The notes beneath the pieces were generated by a model, which was given only the letters and a program-made list of their open reading frames with translations, searched no databases and was not told the DNA's origin. Position numbers and translations under genes: made by a program. Shown here in pieces: positions 13,733 to 25,847 of a DNA stretch of 64,000 bases. The first letter of the stretch is position 1; each line of letters opens with the position of its first letter. This DNA is from Urechis unicinctus. Its lineage: Eukaryota > Annelida > Polychaeta > Xenopneusta > Urechidae. The stretch is from the NCBI GenBank assembly GCA_034190875.2, contig CM067351.1, positions 3,600,655 through 3,664,654 of the forward strand, written 5' to 3'.

Positions 13733-14700
13733 GTTATATCAATGAGTTACATATACCTAGTTTGATCTTGTACATGTATTTGTTACTGCTTTGTTATATC
13801 CATTAATAACGTGGTGCTAATAGTCATGATGGAGATTTCAACATGATTCCTGTTTTGGGGGGGGGGGGGGGAATCTAATGAAATATATATCAAGACATCT
13901 TTAGATTTAGATAAAAATCCCAATATCACCTTTGACAAGGTAATATTATCCATAGAATGATAAGTTACACCATGTCATGAGTATTATCACTTTATACTTA
14001 ATGGATGATGCTTTTCCTCTTTTCACAATCCTTAAAGGTGGAAAAACGTCATCAAGAACTGCAATTTGACAAAGATACAATATTATGACATCAGGTTATT
14101 GGCCTGTAATCATAATCTCCCTTCAAATAAAACCATTCTGAAACTGATTGTGTTAACCCAATAGTTTTTATGCAACCTTGAAATTGAATTAAATAATTTC
14201 AACTGTAAGAAATTAAGAATCACTGTTCATGTCAGGGAAAAACTCTCATTTGACCAGTGGCCAACCACTCTGTATTTGTAAAGTGATCACTACCATACTC
14301 TACCATGGATTGTTGACAATAAGTGTGGCGCCTCCACCCCAACCCTGCAGCCCTGTAACATACCGGTACCTCTAACCCAGGTGATGTGTCTGTGAGATAA
14401 TGAATACCAGAACTGAAGCCTAGGCAATTTAAGGCCCTATACCCAGCCTTTAGCTGCTGGCTTATTTAATACATACTGTAGTCATGGTTTGTCATTACAT
14501 TTGAGCTTCACAGACCGGTTTATGCATGCAGTCCCATTGAACTGCTTTCCACAGAATTATTTTATGACGTTGATATGCAATTTTCATCATCAACAATAAA
14601 GATGACCACCATTCCCATCTCCTCATGTTATACTGCAGGTTTAGAGATATCCTCCACAATCTGCAGCACTTTATGCAGTAGCAACAAGAAAGGGATCAAA

Positions 14701-17700
14701 ATGGCTCACAAAATGGAGAAAGAGAAAACTATTGTTGATTCATTTTCTCCAGGTTTGTTGGGAATCTTCCACATTATGATTTGTTAAATACATGTTTGCA
14801 AATTTCTGTGAATACGTTTTGGGCTTTCTTCATTCAAATAATGTGGAGTTTATGTGTGCATTTTCTTAGCCACTAAGTACGAGGCCATGTTGGCAGAACT
14901 GGGTGGTCTGGGGTCAGGACCAACTGAAGACAAGACTTTACTTGTTTTCCAAGTTTTAGATAAAATCCTGCCCCATCTTGGTGTTTTTGTGAAAGTCATG
15001 CAAATGTGCCGTGATGAACTGTTTGGTGAGAAGTAAATTGCAATAATTTGCTCTTTATTCATACGCATCATTTTAGCACCATCATACCATATGGATTCAT
15101 ACCATGGCAATAGGTTACAGATGTTCGTTGTTGTTTATAGATGCTGTATTCAGTGACCAGTATACAGGGTCAAAAGAAAAACAGCTCAATCGATACATAC
15201 AAAGGATTCCATTCTTTACGCTTGTCAAACGTGTCTATGATGAACGTGATGAGCGAAACGATCAGCTAGCGGACCAGTTGGATGTTGTCAAGAAAAGGTA
15301 CCAACTTTCTCCCATGGCACTAACTGCTAGTGGATTGTGTATTACTATAAGTATTTAAACTGATAATATTATTTGATTCAGGTTATTTGATAAGCAGAAG
15401 CAATATGAAAATGCCACTGAGACAGTTGAAGATCTCCGCTCCGATATCACTCGCCTTGATGAGGTTATTGTATCACTTGAACAGGAAGTGACTGACAGAA
15501 AAGAGGACATCAAAGAGTGAGTCGTGTTTCTGTTTGGGAATAATAGCAATTGATCATGTAATTTATATTGCTGTGCCATAATTTTGTGTGTGCTTCTTAT
15601 TGCAGACTGGAAGTATCCTTGCAGAATGTGAAAGATGCAGCTGACAAAATGGAATACCATCTGACGGGAGACATAAATGATCTCCAGGTATCCAAAGTCA
15701 CTTGTCCCATTTGACTGTAGATAATTTGTTGCTGCTAATTGTTGCACGTATTCATAATCATAATTTTCTATGTGAAAAAATCACTGTATGAGTTAATTTG
15801 TGAGTTATTTTATTGTTAGGATGACCTCACAGAAGCGAAAAATGAAGCCAATTATTTACGTCAGTATAAGATGGGATATGATGAACTGCAGTCAGGTGGG
15901 AACCATTTTGTTTGACCTCACACAGTCTGAAGATGAATTGAAAATTGTGCTTTGCTATTTACTGCATCCTTTTTAATCTGTGTTTTTAAATGTTTGCCTA
16001 TAATGTAAATCATGTTGATTGTAGCGTTTCAAGAAACCCCTCGCTATGAGGAATTCACACCTAGGAAGAAAAAACGGGCTGCCATTGCCACAAAAAGGGT
16101 TGGTTTTAACATTTTCACATGTTAAATAACATTTCCTATCTGGAATGTATTTAATTTATTTCATTCATTTGCCTACAAGGTTTTCATTGTCATTGCAATT
16201 CATTCTTATCAGGCACACCTTGTATCTAGCATTGACAACTCATTGAAACTTGAGGATCAACTTCTATCTGTTCAGAATGCCACACTGGAAGGTAACATAA
16301 CATTAGATCATACCTTAACATCTCGCTAGGTTTCAAGTGATATTTGATTGATTGATCCATTTGCTAATTGCTTGTAACCAGAGTTTGACAAGTTCTTGGA
16401 GGAGCATAAGGAGATGCTTGGTGAGAAAGTTGCAGAGGATGGTGGCTCTGAAGATAGGGTGTATGAGATTCACGACACAGATATAGAACAGGCAGACCAG
16501 CAGGTACATTGATGAACCAGCAAACTCACGGGAAAGTAATGCACAGGCAATTAAAATAGACATATACCATCAGAAATAGTTATATTGGTTTATATGCTGC
16601 TGATGGCAGCTACAATGTGCGTACATGCTTGATTAAGTCTCATGCTCATTGAAATTATCCTTTTGACAGAAATGGTTTTAAGCAAAGATTGTCAATCAAA
16701 AGTATTAAAATTCGTTTTATGCTTCATCTATTTGGCGCTGATAATATGTAATTGATTTATCAGTGATCTGTCATACTCAACATCTCAAGATTCACACATG
16801 TATTTGTCATTATTCTATGTGGTTTACAGCTCATGGTTATGCAAGAGAAGTTCCAGAAGAGCGTGGCAGATATTAGCTCAGAACTTTCTCTTCTGCGTCA
16901 ACACAAAGTCATGCTGCAGGAGCAACTCCAGATACTGGAAGAAAACAAACCTGCCCTGTTCGTAACTTCATCCATCTTCGCATATCTCAATCATTGTTTA
17001 TTTAATCAATTGAAAAGCCAAATTTCAGGTGTATCCTACGTATATAAATTGTCAACAATATACGTATAAGTATGTATTGGTTCAATTTCTGTGATAGGAA
17101 ACGAAAGAAGAAAAGTAGGCAGGGAAGTCGTCCACAAACCCAAGGTGAACTTAAACAGTTCTTCTTTGATAATTCAGCATGTTTGGGTCATAATCACCAG
17201 TGGGTATAACTGTTTGACAATCTAGTCCACTGTGAATGATGTTGTTGTAGAATCATCCATGTCCACGGGGTTTGATGAAGAAACACTGGGTGATGAAGAA
17301 GACACCGGCATGGACCCATTCATTGTCCAGGAGCGAGTCTTCAGTAAATATGCTGCCATGTTCTATACCTCAGACAACAACGGCAAGACATTCCACGAGT
17401 TCAAGGATGCCAAGTACTGTCCAAGTTGTGGCGAAAAGGTTAATTAGTTTGATATTTCTCTCCATTGTGTAGGATAAATCACAGCCCTCTTGCTGATAAA
17501 ATGAATTATTGTTAACATTATGATTTCACATTATGATTTATGTTGATCATAGTGTGATTAACCAGGGAATGTTTTCTGTTAGCTTAAGACAGATAGTATT
17601 TAATATTGCGATATTGTTAAACAAGTTGAAGAACAACATTGAGCAAGCCTTACCTGATGTCACCTGATAAAGCTTGGTGTTATTTATTCTCGCAGACTGT

Positions 17701-20700
17701 CATGTGCCCTCACAAGATCTTGAGAGGAGAACACGCATTCCCTTTACCTCTAAACAGCACTCACATCAAGGTTGCCCGGCCTAAAGTCAGGATCAACACA
17801 GACATGATGGAGTAAGTACCGCTATCCTTGTTGAATTCAGCCCCAATTCTTCCTGCTGTAATTTGCCGGTTATCCTTGGGGCTGCTTGTATCTGTAATTG
17901 CTGAGTTGTGTCTTTGGCAGGATGATGTTCCGACCCCCCACGGAGACGGACACATTAGCTGGTCTGTCATCGGCTGGGGCTGGGAAGCGCATACACAGTC
18001 GTGTGTCAGTAGCCGCTGGTGTCAGTCCTTACATGGCCAGTAAGAGTCCGGGGGATTCTATAACCAGCACAGATACCAGCGCCATCGGAGGCGGTGGGCT
18101 TGGAGACGGAACTCACTTTGTGAGCAGGTTTATCTTTCAGGACCTGATTTCGCACTGTCACAATTTCTGTAAAATTTCACCTTAAAATAATCTAAAATTA
18201 AGAAACAAACCTTGTGTTTAAGAAGTCAAGCATAATGTAGTTTCTGTTAATCTTGTAATAACTAACGTGTTAATTAAACTGTATTAAGGATGATGTTTGT
18301 GCTGACTCGGCAGACTCACTCTATATATCGTCTGTGGGAGGATTACAAACAGCGTACCGACTTGGAGCGAGTACCCCGCCCTCTCTCCAGCAACAGAGCA
18401 CTCTCCCTCATGGAGCAGTTCTCTGCCTACATGCTCATGTTGGATGAGTTCAACACAGAGAATGACCAAATACAATCTGTTCTTGTAGGTTATATTTACA
18501 AGAAAATTGTCATGCTGAACTATTCAAAACCGGACAGAGCAAATACATTAAAATGTATATTGATTTTAGACAGTTGGTTGATGTTTTTTTACCAGTGTAC
18601 AGCTACCTGTTTGTATTATACACCGTTTTTCTTCATTTCAGGACAGCTTGTACAGCTTCCTCTTTGATCGTTACCAGAAGCCTGAGATAGCCTACTTGGC
18701 AGCCCATGATCTTATGATAACACTGGCAGACAACTCCTCCAGCAATAAGGTACTATAACAACGTAGACAGGAATAGTTTGTTACGATTGATGGGATAGAT
18801 CATTTCTTTTATGGGTCAATTTATCACAAATTGGCAGTTGGTTGCATTCACTTATACTGCCTTTGTATGTGTTTCAGCTGGCATGGCTGACTGATATTGC
18901 CTTTGTATGTGTTTCAGTTGGTGTGGCTGACTGATATTGCCTTTGTATGTGTTTCAGTTGGTGTGGCAGACTGATATTGCCTTTGTATGTGTTTCAGTTG
19001 GTGTGGCTGACTGATATTGCCTTTGTATGTGTTTCAGTTGGTGTGGCTGACTGATATTGCCTTTGTATGTGTTTCAGTTTGTGTGGCTGACTGATACTGC
19101 CTTTGTATGTTTCAGTTGGTGTGGCAGACTGATATTGTCTTTGTATGTGTTTCAGTTGGTGTGGCTGACTGATATTGCCTTTGTATGTGTTTCAGCTGGC
19201 ATGGCTGACTGATATTGCCTTTGTATGTGTGTTCAGTGGTGGTGGCAGACTGATATTGCCTTTGTATGTGTTTCAGTTGGTGTGGCAGACTGATATATTG
19301 CCTTTGTATGTGTTTCAGTTGGTGTGGCTGACTGATATTGCCTTTGTATGTGTTTCAGTTGGTGTGGCTGACTGATATTGCCTTTGTATGTGTTTCAGTT
19401 GGTGTGGCTGACTGATACTGCCTTTGTATGTTTCAGTTTGTGTGGCAGACTGATATTGTCTTTGTATGTGTTTCAGTTGGTGTGGCTGACTGATATTGCC
19501 TTTGTATGTGTTTCAGCTGGCATGGCTGACTGATATTGCCTTTGTATGTGTTTCAGTTGGTGTGATATTGACTGATTGCCTTTGTATGTGTTTCAGTTGG
19601 TGTGGCTGACTGATATTGCCTTTGTATGTGTTTCAGTTGGTGTGGCTGACTGATATTGCCTTTGTATGTGTTTCAGTTTGTGTGGCTGACTGATATTGCC
19701 TTTGTATGTGTTTCAGTTGGTGTGGCTGACTGATATTGCCTTTGTATGTGTTTCAGTTGGTGTGGCTGACTGATATTGCCTTTGTATGTGTTTCAGTTGG
19801 TGTGGCTGACTGATACTGCCTTTGTATGTTTCAGTTGGTGTGGCAGACTGATATTGTCTTTGTATGTGTTTCAGTTGGTGTGGCTGACTGATATTGCCTT
19901 TGTATGTGTTTCAGCTGGCATGGCTGACTGATATTGCCTTTGTATGTGTTTCAGTTGGTGTGGCAGACTGATATTGCCTTTGTATGTGTTTCAGTTGGTG
20001 TGGCTGACTGATATTGCCTTTGTATGTGTTTCAGTTGGTGTGGCTGACTGATATTGCCTTTGTATGTGTTTCAGTTTGTGTGGCTGACTGATATTGCCTT
20101 TGTATGTTTCAGTTGGTGTGGCAGACTGATATTGTCTTTGTATGTGTTTCAGTTGGTGTGGCTGACTGATATTGCCTTTGTATGTGTTTCAGCTGGCATG
20201 GCTGACTGATATTGCCTTTGTATGTGTTTCAGTTGGTGTGGCTGACTGATATTGCCTTTGTATGTGTTTCAGCTGGCATGGCTGACTGATATTGCCTTTG
20301 TATGTGTTTCAGTTGGTGTGGCTGACTGATATTGCCTTTGTATGTGTTTCAGTTGCTGTGGCTGCCTGATATTGCCTTTGTATGTGTTTCAGTTGCTGTG
20401 GCTGACTGAAATTGCCTTTGTATGTGTTTCAGTTGGTGTGGCTGTTTGCTCAAATCCTGATAGGTAATCTAGACGGTGCTGTGCTGAGGTACCTCCTCCT
20501 TATGGGAGACTTCATCAACGAGGTCAAGTGGCAGGAGGTGGAGGATTTCAGGGCCTTTGCAGAGGTTGTTTACCCATTCCTAGCGGTAAGGCCCCCAACC
20601 ACCATTATTAATGTGGGATGCATTGGATCTCTTGTGCAGGGGACTATTTTTTAATCAAACACACATTTCACTATGATACATCTGATTGAATCATAGGTGT

Positions 20701-22611
20701 GAAGCTAAATATTTCACTTAAGAACGAGAATGTTGTGCATATATTCCACTAGGAAGATGACCTGGAGACATTGCAAATGGGATACACATCGTTCAGTGAG
20801 AACAAGATCAATAACAACCTTGTTGCCGAGTACATAGTCTACACCATAATGAAATACAGGGAACCTCGCTTCCTGGAGGTAGACATATCCTCTAATCCCT
20901 CTGCATATTTCTTGTTGTAATTCATGACCTCATTTCAGCTGGTGAGTCATCCCATAATTCATCTATATAATCAAAGGCCTACCATTAATAGCAATGATGC
21001 CACATAACAATGATTGAACATTTATGACAAATGGGAACCTCTGTGATATGATCATGTCCTGTTCAAGCTATTGACGCTGGTTTGATTGTGTGCTTTATTT
21101 AAGATGGAGAACAAGCTGTTAAACACACCAGGGAAGGAACTGAACTTCATGACAGAGGCCGAGTTCATTGAATCCTCTGACGCAGTACTTGGTGTAGTTA
21201 ACGACAAACTACGTAAGAGGCTATACCAAGAGGCATTTGCTTATGTCAGCACAAAGGATGGCATGATGGAAGGAGTTCCAACACTGCGGCTAGCTCGTAT
21301 CCTTTATGTGACGCACTAGTCAATATGTGGTTAGTGCTCTCTCTGCATCAGCAGGGCAATGTGCCAGTGTCTTTAATTACTTACGACGACCTGATATTCA
21401 CCCAAAAAATGGAGTATTACTATTTCAACGATCTATTGAATGAAGTTCATGTAAACATCTGTAACTGTTATCTTTGAGTGAAGCTGTTATTAACTTAACC
21501 ATGACTAGAGATAACAAGCTACCTGAGTTTGCTCAGTATAGCACCTGTTGTGAAGGATGAGGTTGGTGATAGGGTGGAGGATGCCAGAGAGGATCTCCCC
21601 AGCCCCTCCACTAAACCAGGTGAGAGCTTAAACAACCAGGCCCTGGCGAAGCACCTTAATAATATCATATTTTAAACCAAAAAAATAAATACAACCAACC
21701 TTTAATTGATTGCTCCCAATGAATCTTGTGGCTCAAGAGGAAAGAATGAAAGTTGATATTTATTGCTTGTTAATTAAAGGTCCAAGGCACATTTAAGGTA
21801 TTGCATCAACTATGTAGTATTGTCTCTTAACATGCAGGTATTAACAGGGTGACCTTTGACACCAGCATATCATACAAGTTGCTCACAATGACAGATGCCA
21901 AAACCCTCTGCCACAACATTGCTCGGTGAGTCCTGTATTACAGCCAATGTGTCCGCACCTAAACTGTTAGCCCTCATGATGGCCCTCATGTTAGCCCTCA
22001 TGTTAGCCCTCATGTTGGCTATATATTTGAGGGTTATGTATGATATAAACCAATAACATTTAAGGTATTGCATATTCACACTATGGGGTTTAGTATTGCC
22101 TCTGACATGCAGAGTATTAACAGGGTGTTTCCACCTTTGACATTTAGCATATCATACAAGTGTGTAAATTCACAATGACAGATGTCCTGAAAACCTTCTG
22201 CCACAACATTGCTAAGTGAGTCCTGTGTTACAGCCAATGAGTAATCTGGCACTTAAACTACAATTATTGTTGCCCTCATGATTTCACCGAGATTCACCGA
22301 GATTTGTTTACCGATTTATGGTATATTTATAGTATTCTACTGAACATGGCCGTTTCTATGTCACTGATGACCCAACTAATCTCAGATACATCATCATTTA
22401 CTGTGTTCATCCTAATAGGGATCAATTTGTCTGGTGTCCACTAGAAATGCGCAGGAGTCATAAGGTTGTAGAAAGGACGCACAGTATTACGGTAACAACC
22501 TGGCCACCCAAACTTGCTTGGAAAGGGGAATGCACAGTGTGTAATAGGATGAATACAGGTGTTCAGCCAGCAGTAAATAAAACAACTTTTGAAAGTAAAC
22601 CTTTATTTTGA
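14701..22611 (+). CDS. Unrecognised coiled-coil protein, about 928 aa, 22 exons
   Basis: I do not recognise this family. Exons: 14701-14752, 14870-15025, 15141-15297, 15382-15516, 15606-15687, 15820-15895, 16025-16098, 16213-16291, 16382-16503, 16830-16957, 17098-17144, 17251-17438, 17696-17811, 17921-18127, 18289-18484, 18642-18749, 20433-20585, 20753-20878, 21104-21296, 21509-21619, 21838-21925, 22419-22611. All 22 join in one frame (2787 bases). Residues about 85-370 are rich in heptad-like Leu/Glu/Lys and predict a long coiled coil. Residues 425-438 (YCPSCGEK then TVMCPH) give C-x2-C-x6-C-x-H, a possible zinc site. The C-terminal third looks all-helical and soluble. Exon 10 seems to use the unusual donor GTTCGT. 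The start is uncertain: in-frame ATGs at 14575 and 14602 could add about 40 residues. The last exon stays open for 63 codons, but an AATAAA at 22576-22581 lies inside it, so the 3' end is tentative. A cilium or cytoskeleton role would be a guess from the architecture only. Confidence 0.75.
18856..20444 (+). repeat. 40-bp minisatellite built from a 3' splice site, about 40 copies
   Basis: The unit is TTGGTGTGGCTGACTGATAT followed by TGCCTTTGTATGTGTTTCAG, repeated head to tail about 40 times (I count 40 TTCAG acceptor-like ends; some units are 38-43 bp). Each unit therefore contains a pyrimidine-rich tract plus CAG, followed by the first 12 coding bases of exon 17 of the coiled-coil gene. Only the last copy runs on into the real exon (CAG then TTGGTGTGGCTGTTTGC). 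Variant units (CTGGCATGG, TTTGTGTGG, GCAGACTGATATTGTC) recur in the same order, so there is a higher-order repeat of several units. Confidence 0.97.
21790..22245 (+). repeat. Duplicated exon 21 block, second copy degenerate
   Basis: The block with exon 21 of the coiled-coil gene (about 21790-21965, including acceptor CATGCAG and donor GTGAGTCC) is repeated at about 22056-22245. The copy keeps GTATTAACAGGGTG, AGCATATCATACAAG, CACAATGACAGATG and CCACAACATTGCT and the GTGAGTCC donor. Small insertions destroy its frame. The spacer holds five GCCCTCATGTTA-like 12-mers (21972-22018). Confidence 0.85.
22602..22607 (-). terminator. Possible poly(A) signal of CCNJ
   Basis: AATAAA on the minus strand about 970 bases beyond the CCNJ stop. 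On the plus strand AATAAA lies at 22576-22581. The two converging genes therefore seem to end in the same short region, possibly overlapping. Confidence 0.35.
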
Positions 22612-23577
22612 ATTCTTTCAAAAACAACAAGCAAGTCTTACTGAAACTTGTATCACATAAAAGACAAACCAATTTAAATTTTCAACTGTTACAGAAATGG
22701 ACATTGTTTTTTTTTATCACAGGCTATCCTTTCGAGAGATCACAGTATGTATATAATATGTTGTTTTGTAATTATAAAGCAAAAGTTTGCACAGTATAAA
22801 AATGAATACAACTGCTTTATATTGGTTGAAAACAAAATGACAGACTTGTTTATTTCACTAACCTGCCTTTATGTGAAAAATAATATCTTTGGTCAACATC
22901 TGAGTGAATTTATAAACATTAAATACCGATTACGGAAAAAGAATATGATATGGTAAAAATGAACACAATTGGACTGACATTAAACTGCCTAAATCACACA
23001 TCTGAACACACTGAGAAATTGCATCACCAGCAAAATCATCATGACACCATTTGTGGCAAATATACAAGGGCAACACAGAAACCAACTAAATTCTCAAGAT
23101 ATTGTTATGGATGTGTTGGATGGAAGAAATGGCCGCTTGCTGCTGAAAAGGGAAACTGGCAAATACCAATTTCATTATCTACCCAACATCTTATCAAGTA
23201 CAATAATAATTGAGATCAGAAGAAAATATAAGAATATATTATTACTAACATGTAGCAGCAGTAGCCCATATCCAACCAAATTACTTCAACTCAAAAGGGA
23301 CTTGAGCCTAATTGACTCCATTTTAATGCAAAAAGCAAATCTACGCATCAAATCAACTTAAGTGAAGACAACAGCAAGTTCCCAGGAACAGTGAATTCTA
23401 CAAAACATATCAAAATCCACAACACATAACAAAACAAACAGACTAGTGACCACTCAAAAGCCAAACCAACCTGGAATGGAATTTTAAAAATAAACTTGCA
23501 AACAAAAACCATTTAATGGAAGTAACCAGATGACTAAGAAGCCGCTTGGCATGTTGATATGAGTGTAGCAGATATAT

Positions 23578-25847
23578 TTAACTCTCCCCACCTAATTCTT
23601 CCAGGCTCATCAGAGAATATGTGGCAGCAGAACAGTCACTTCCAACCATTGTTAATGACCCCAAGTGGTTGCCCACTGAACATACACACTTTCTGGGCAT
23701 TACTGGGGTAATCTGTTTAGTGTTTGGGGTCTCCATGCAATTAGAATGTGAAGAAATCAGATTCAGTGAGGGGTCACAGCAATGAGAGTCTGGTGTGGTG
23801 GGAGTCTGGGGGGCACTGGCAGGGGTGGACATCACTGACGAGCCAGTGGAGCCGACCGGAGATTCTGCCAGCTTGTTCAACTGGGACATCTGGCAGTCTT
23901 GGCTGTGTGTTCTGTCAAAATGTGCATCCATCACGAAGAATAAGTTTATATGGACTATTCAACTTGATAGACTGGCCATTTTTTTCACTCGACAAATAAA
24001 GAATAGTTACTCTGAACTGAAGTAAATATATATACTAGTTTAAATTGAATTAACTAGAAATCTATATCAGTCGATCATTATCTAGATATTCAGTCAAAGC
24101 ATGTTCAAACTAATATATCAATGGGAGTAGCCCCGGTCAAAGGCTAATATAAATATATACGGCTTGTAGGGCTATAGTGGGAGATGAAAAGAAGCTGCTT
24201 TTGTATAAGATCCATGATATTGCACATTTATAGATTGGTGACTACACTCAACATCACAAACCACTTGTATGGCCTCCCTAATAGACTTACTTGAGCATAG
24301 TTTGAACAATAGGCTGTAATTGCTGCAGACTGTACTTGGTGACCTTTTGAAGTGTCATACTCCAGAGTGGTGCCATTTGGAGGCAGGAACGGGCACTGGC
24401 CACGCAAGAGGCGCTCACCTGAGATGGGTTGTATTGACGGTACACGTGATCTACAGCAATTCACACCTGTCACTGACTACAGCAATTCACACCTGTCACT
24501 GACTACAGCAATTCACACCTGTCACTGACTACAGCAATTCACACCTGTCACTGACTACAGCAATTCACACCTGTCACTGACTACAGCAATTCACACCTGT
24601 CAGTGACTTCACATTAACTGATGCTTACATCAAGCCTCATCATACAAGGCTAGACAAAACATCACAGTGAAAATGAACAATAACTGTCCCTACTTGTCAT
24701 TAAATATACTTTATTTTAGACACACAGTCCCTAATAGATGCCCTCCCCCTTCCACAGCTGCTTATCATGGCTGGCCAGCCTGTCAAACATCCCCATCTGT
24801 ACAGTTTGCAATATATTTTCGGCTTGTTGTAAACTCAATTTGAGCGTTGCATTGGTCGATTCAGACGCTTCACCATAAAAATGAAAATTCATCAACAGCC
24901 TTTAACTTGCTTTGTGCAAGTGTTATTTAGAGTTACCCTTAGACACACAGCACATGGCAATGTTCTATGACTTCCGTGCATTTCTTGTGGATGCGCCAGA
25001 CACCGGAAAAATTTAACTCTAACAGTCACAAACCCTTATTCTTAGCACTCGCAAAATGTGCATCTAATAGGATAAACATACAAGCAACAAGCAAATCTTG
25101 ATAAAATATACTCACCTTGCAGACTGATCTCAAGAAAATAATATACATATTTTCTGACATATTCCTTGGCCGACTCCAGAGCATTTATTATTGGTTTGTC
25201 ACCACAGAAATCACCAGCAGTAACACTGACATCCAGGAAATATTCGGCAAAATGGGCTGCTGTGGGGAAACTAATAGACCATTCAAAGAAGTGGAGCAGC
25301 TTGATTTCCATATTCATGAAGTGCTGGTTGGAATAAACAGATGGCTTGGCCAGATCCCGTAGGTGTCTGTAACTTGGCACCAGGGACTCCTTATCTTCAA
25401 ACTTCGCTGAAATTGCCAATCAATAAGCTATTAATAGATTGAATTAATTTGCCATTAAAATTTTCTCCTAAACATTTGTTTGTCAACTTAATTTCATCCC
25501 TATCCATAATAACTTAATGAAATAAAATGATGTAATAAAATCAATGAAAATGCCATATACTAACCAGCAAGAGAGAGACAGGAGAGGGCCACTAGTTTGA
25601 CAAGAGGTTCTGTGATGGTGTGGTGATCCATGAAGAGGTCCATGAGGAGAACAGCTAAATGCTGACCTGTACTTGATAAATGCCTCGCCTGACTGATAAT
25701 GGCAAGCCAGTCAACTAGATGTCGCCGTGAACCCAGCTGGGGCGACTGGTGGAGGAAACGAGGGATGTTATTCTCTCTAAGTCTCAGATGGGCGTAAACA
25801 TTGTTTGCAAGGCTGTCATTTTTCCACCAATTGAGGTCAAACTCCAT
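23578..25847 (-). CDS. CCNJ: Cyclin J, first cyclin box clear, rest incomplete
   Basis: The first two coding exons are firm: 25847-25565 and 25406-25116. Together they give about 190 residues matching cyclin J from its start (MEFDLNWWKNDSLANNVYAH, then SPQLGSRRHLVDWLA, LAVLLMDLFMDHH, LVALSCLSLAAKFEDKE, LLHFFEWSISFPTAAHFAEY, YVYYFLEISLQ). This is the N-terminal cyclin fold that binds a CDK. A further exon, 24418-24291, has good splice signals and the right entry phase but no cyclin homology that I can see. A last exon beginning near 23914 encodes an S/T-P-rich tail (QDCQMSQLNKLAES...SLEELGGES, stop at 23578), typical of a cyclin J C-terminus, but its phase with the 24291 exon does not match. 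The second cyclin box (consensus in the family: FLN-PS-AAAC) was looked for and not found. It may be in an assembly gap, displaced or lost. Confidence 0.8.
24127..24174. repeat. Short dispersed palindromic element, copy 3 (inverted)
   Basis: Reads GTAGCCCCGGTC...TGTAGGGCTA on the plus strand, the reverse orientation of the copies at 12361 and 13688. It lies in a CCNJ intron. Confidence 0.5.
24451..24606. repeat. 26-bp tandem repeat, 6 copies
   Basis: Unit CTACAGCAATTCACACCTGT plus CACTGA, six nearly perfect copies, in the CCNJ intron where the second cyclin-box exon would be expected. Confidence 0.95.
24710..24892 (-). CDS. Possible 53-aa small protein gene inside a CCNJ intron
   Basis: The minus strand has ATG at 24892-24890 and stop TAG at 24733-24731, 53 codons, with an in-frame stop 12 bases before the ATG. 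The peptide starts MNFHFYGEASESTNATLKLS, has a helical, coiled-coil-like middle (LQQAENILQTVQMGMFDRLA) and ends KQLWKGEGIY. An AATAAA stands at 24715-24710, 16 bases after the stop, so the ORF is followed by a credible mRNA 3' end. There is no acceptor in frame upstream to make it a CCNJ exon. I do not recognise the protein. It could be a real small gene, a retrocopy or chance. Confidence 0.35.

Larger units (their letters stand above)
12720..14560. other. Intergenic region between GALC and the coiled-coil gene
   Basis: This is the divergent intergenic space between GALC (minus) and the unidentified plus-strand gene. It contains a CTCF-like motif near 13317, one copy of the short palindromic element, and a run of about 16 G at 13856-13871. 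I see no convincing exon. Open frames near 13480-13810 lack protein-like composition or splice context. Confidence 0.6.

Noticed and set aside
18856..20444. CRISPR-like or coding repeat interpretation of the 40-bp array
   Set aside because: Units are contiguous with no spacers, and the frame closes with TGA in each unit; the junction context identifies it as duplicated splice acceptors.
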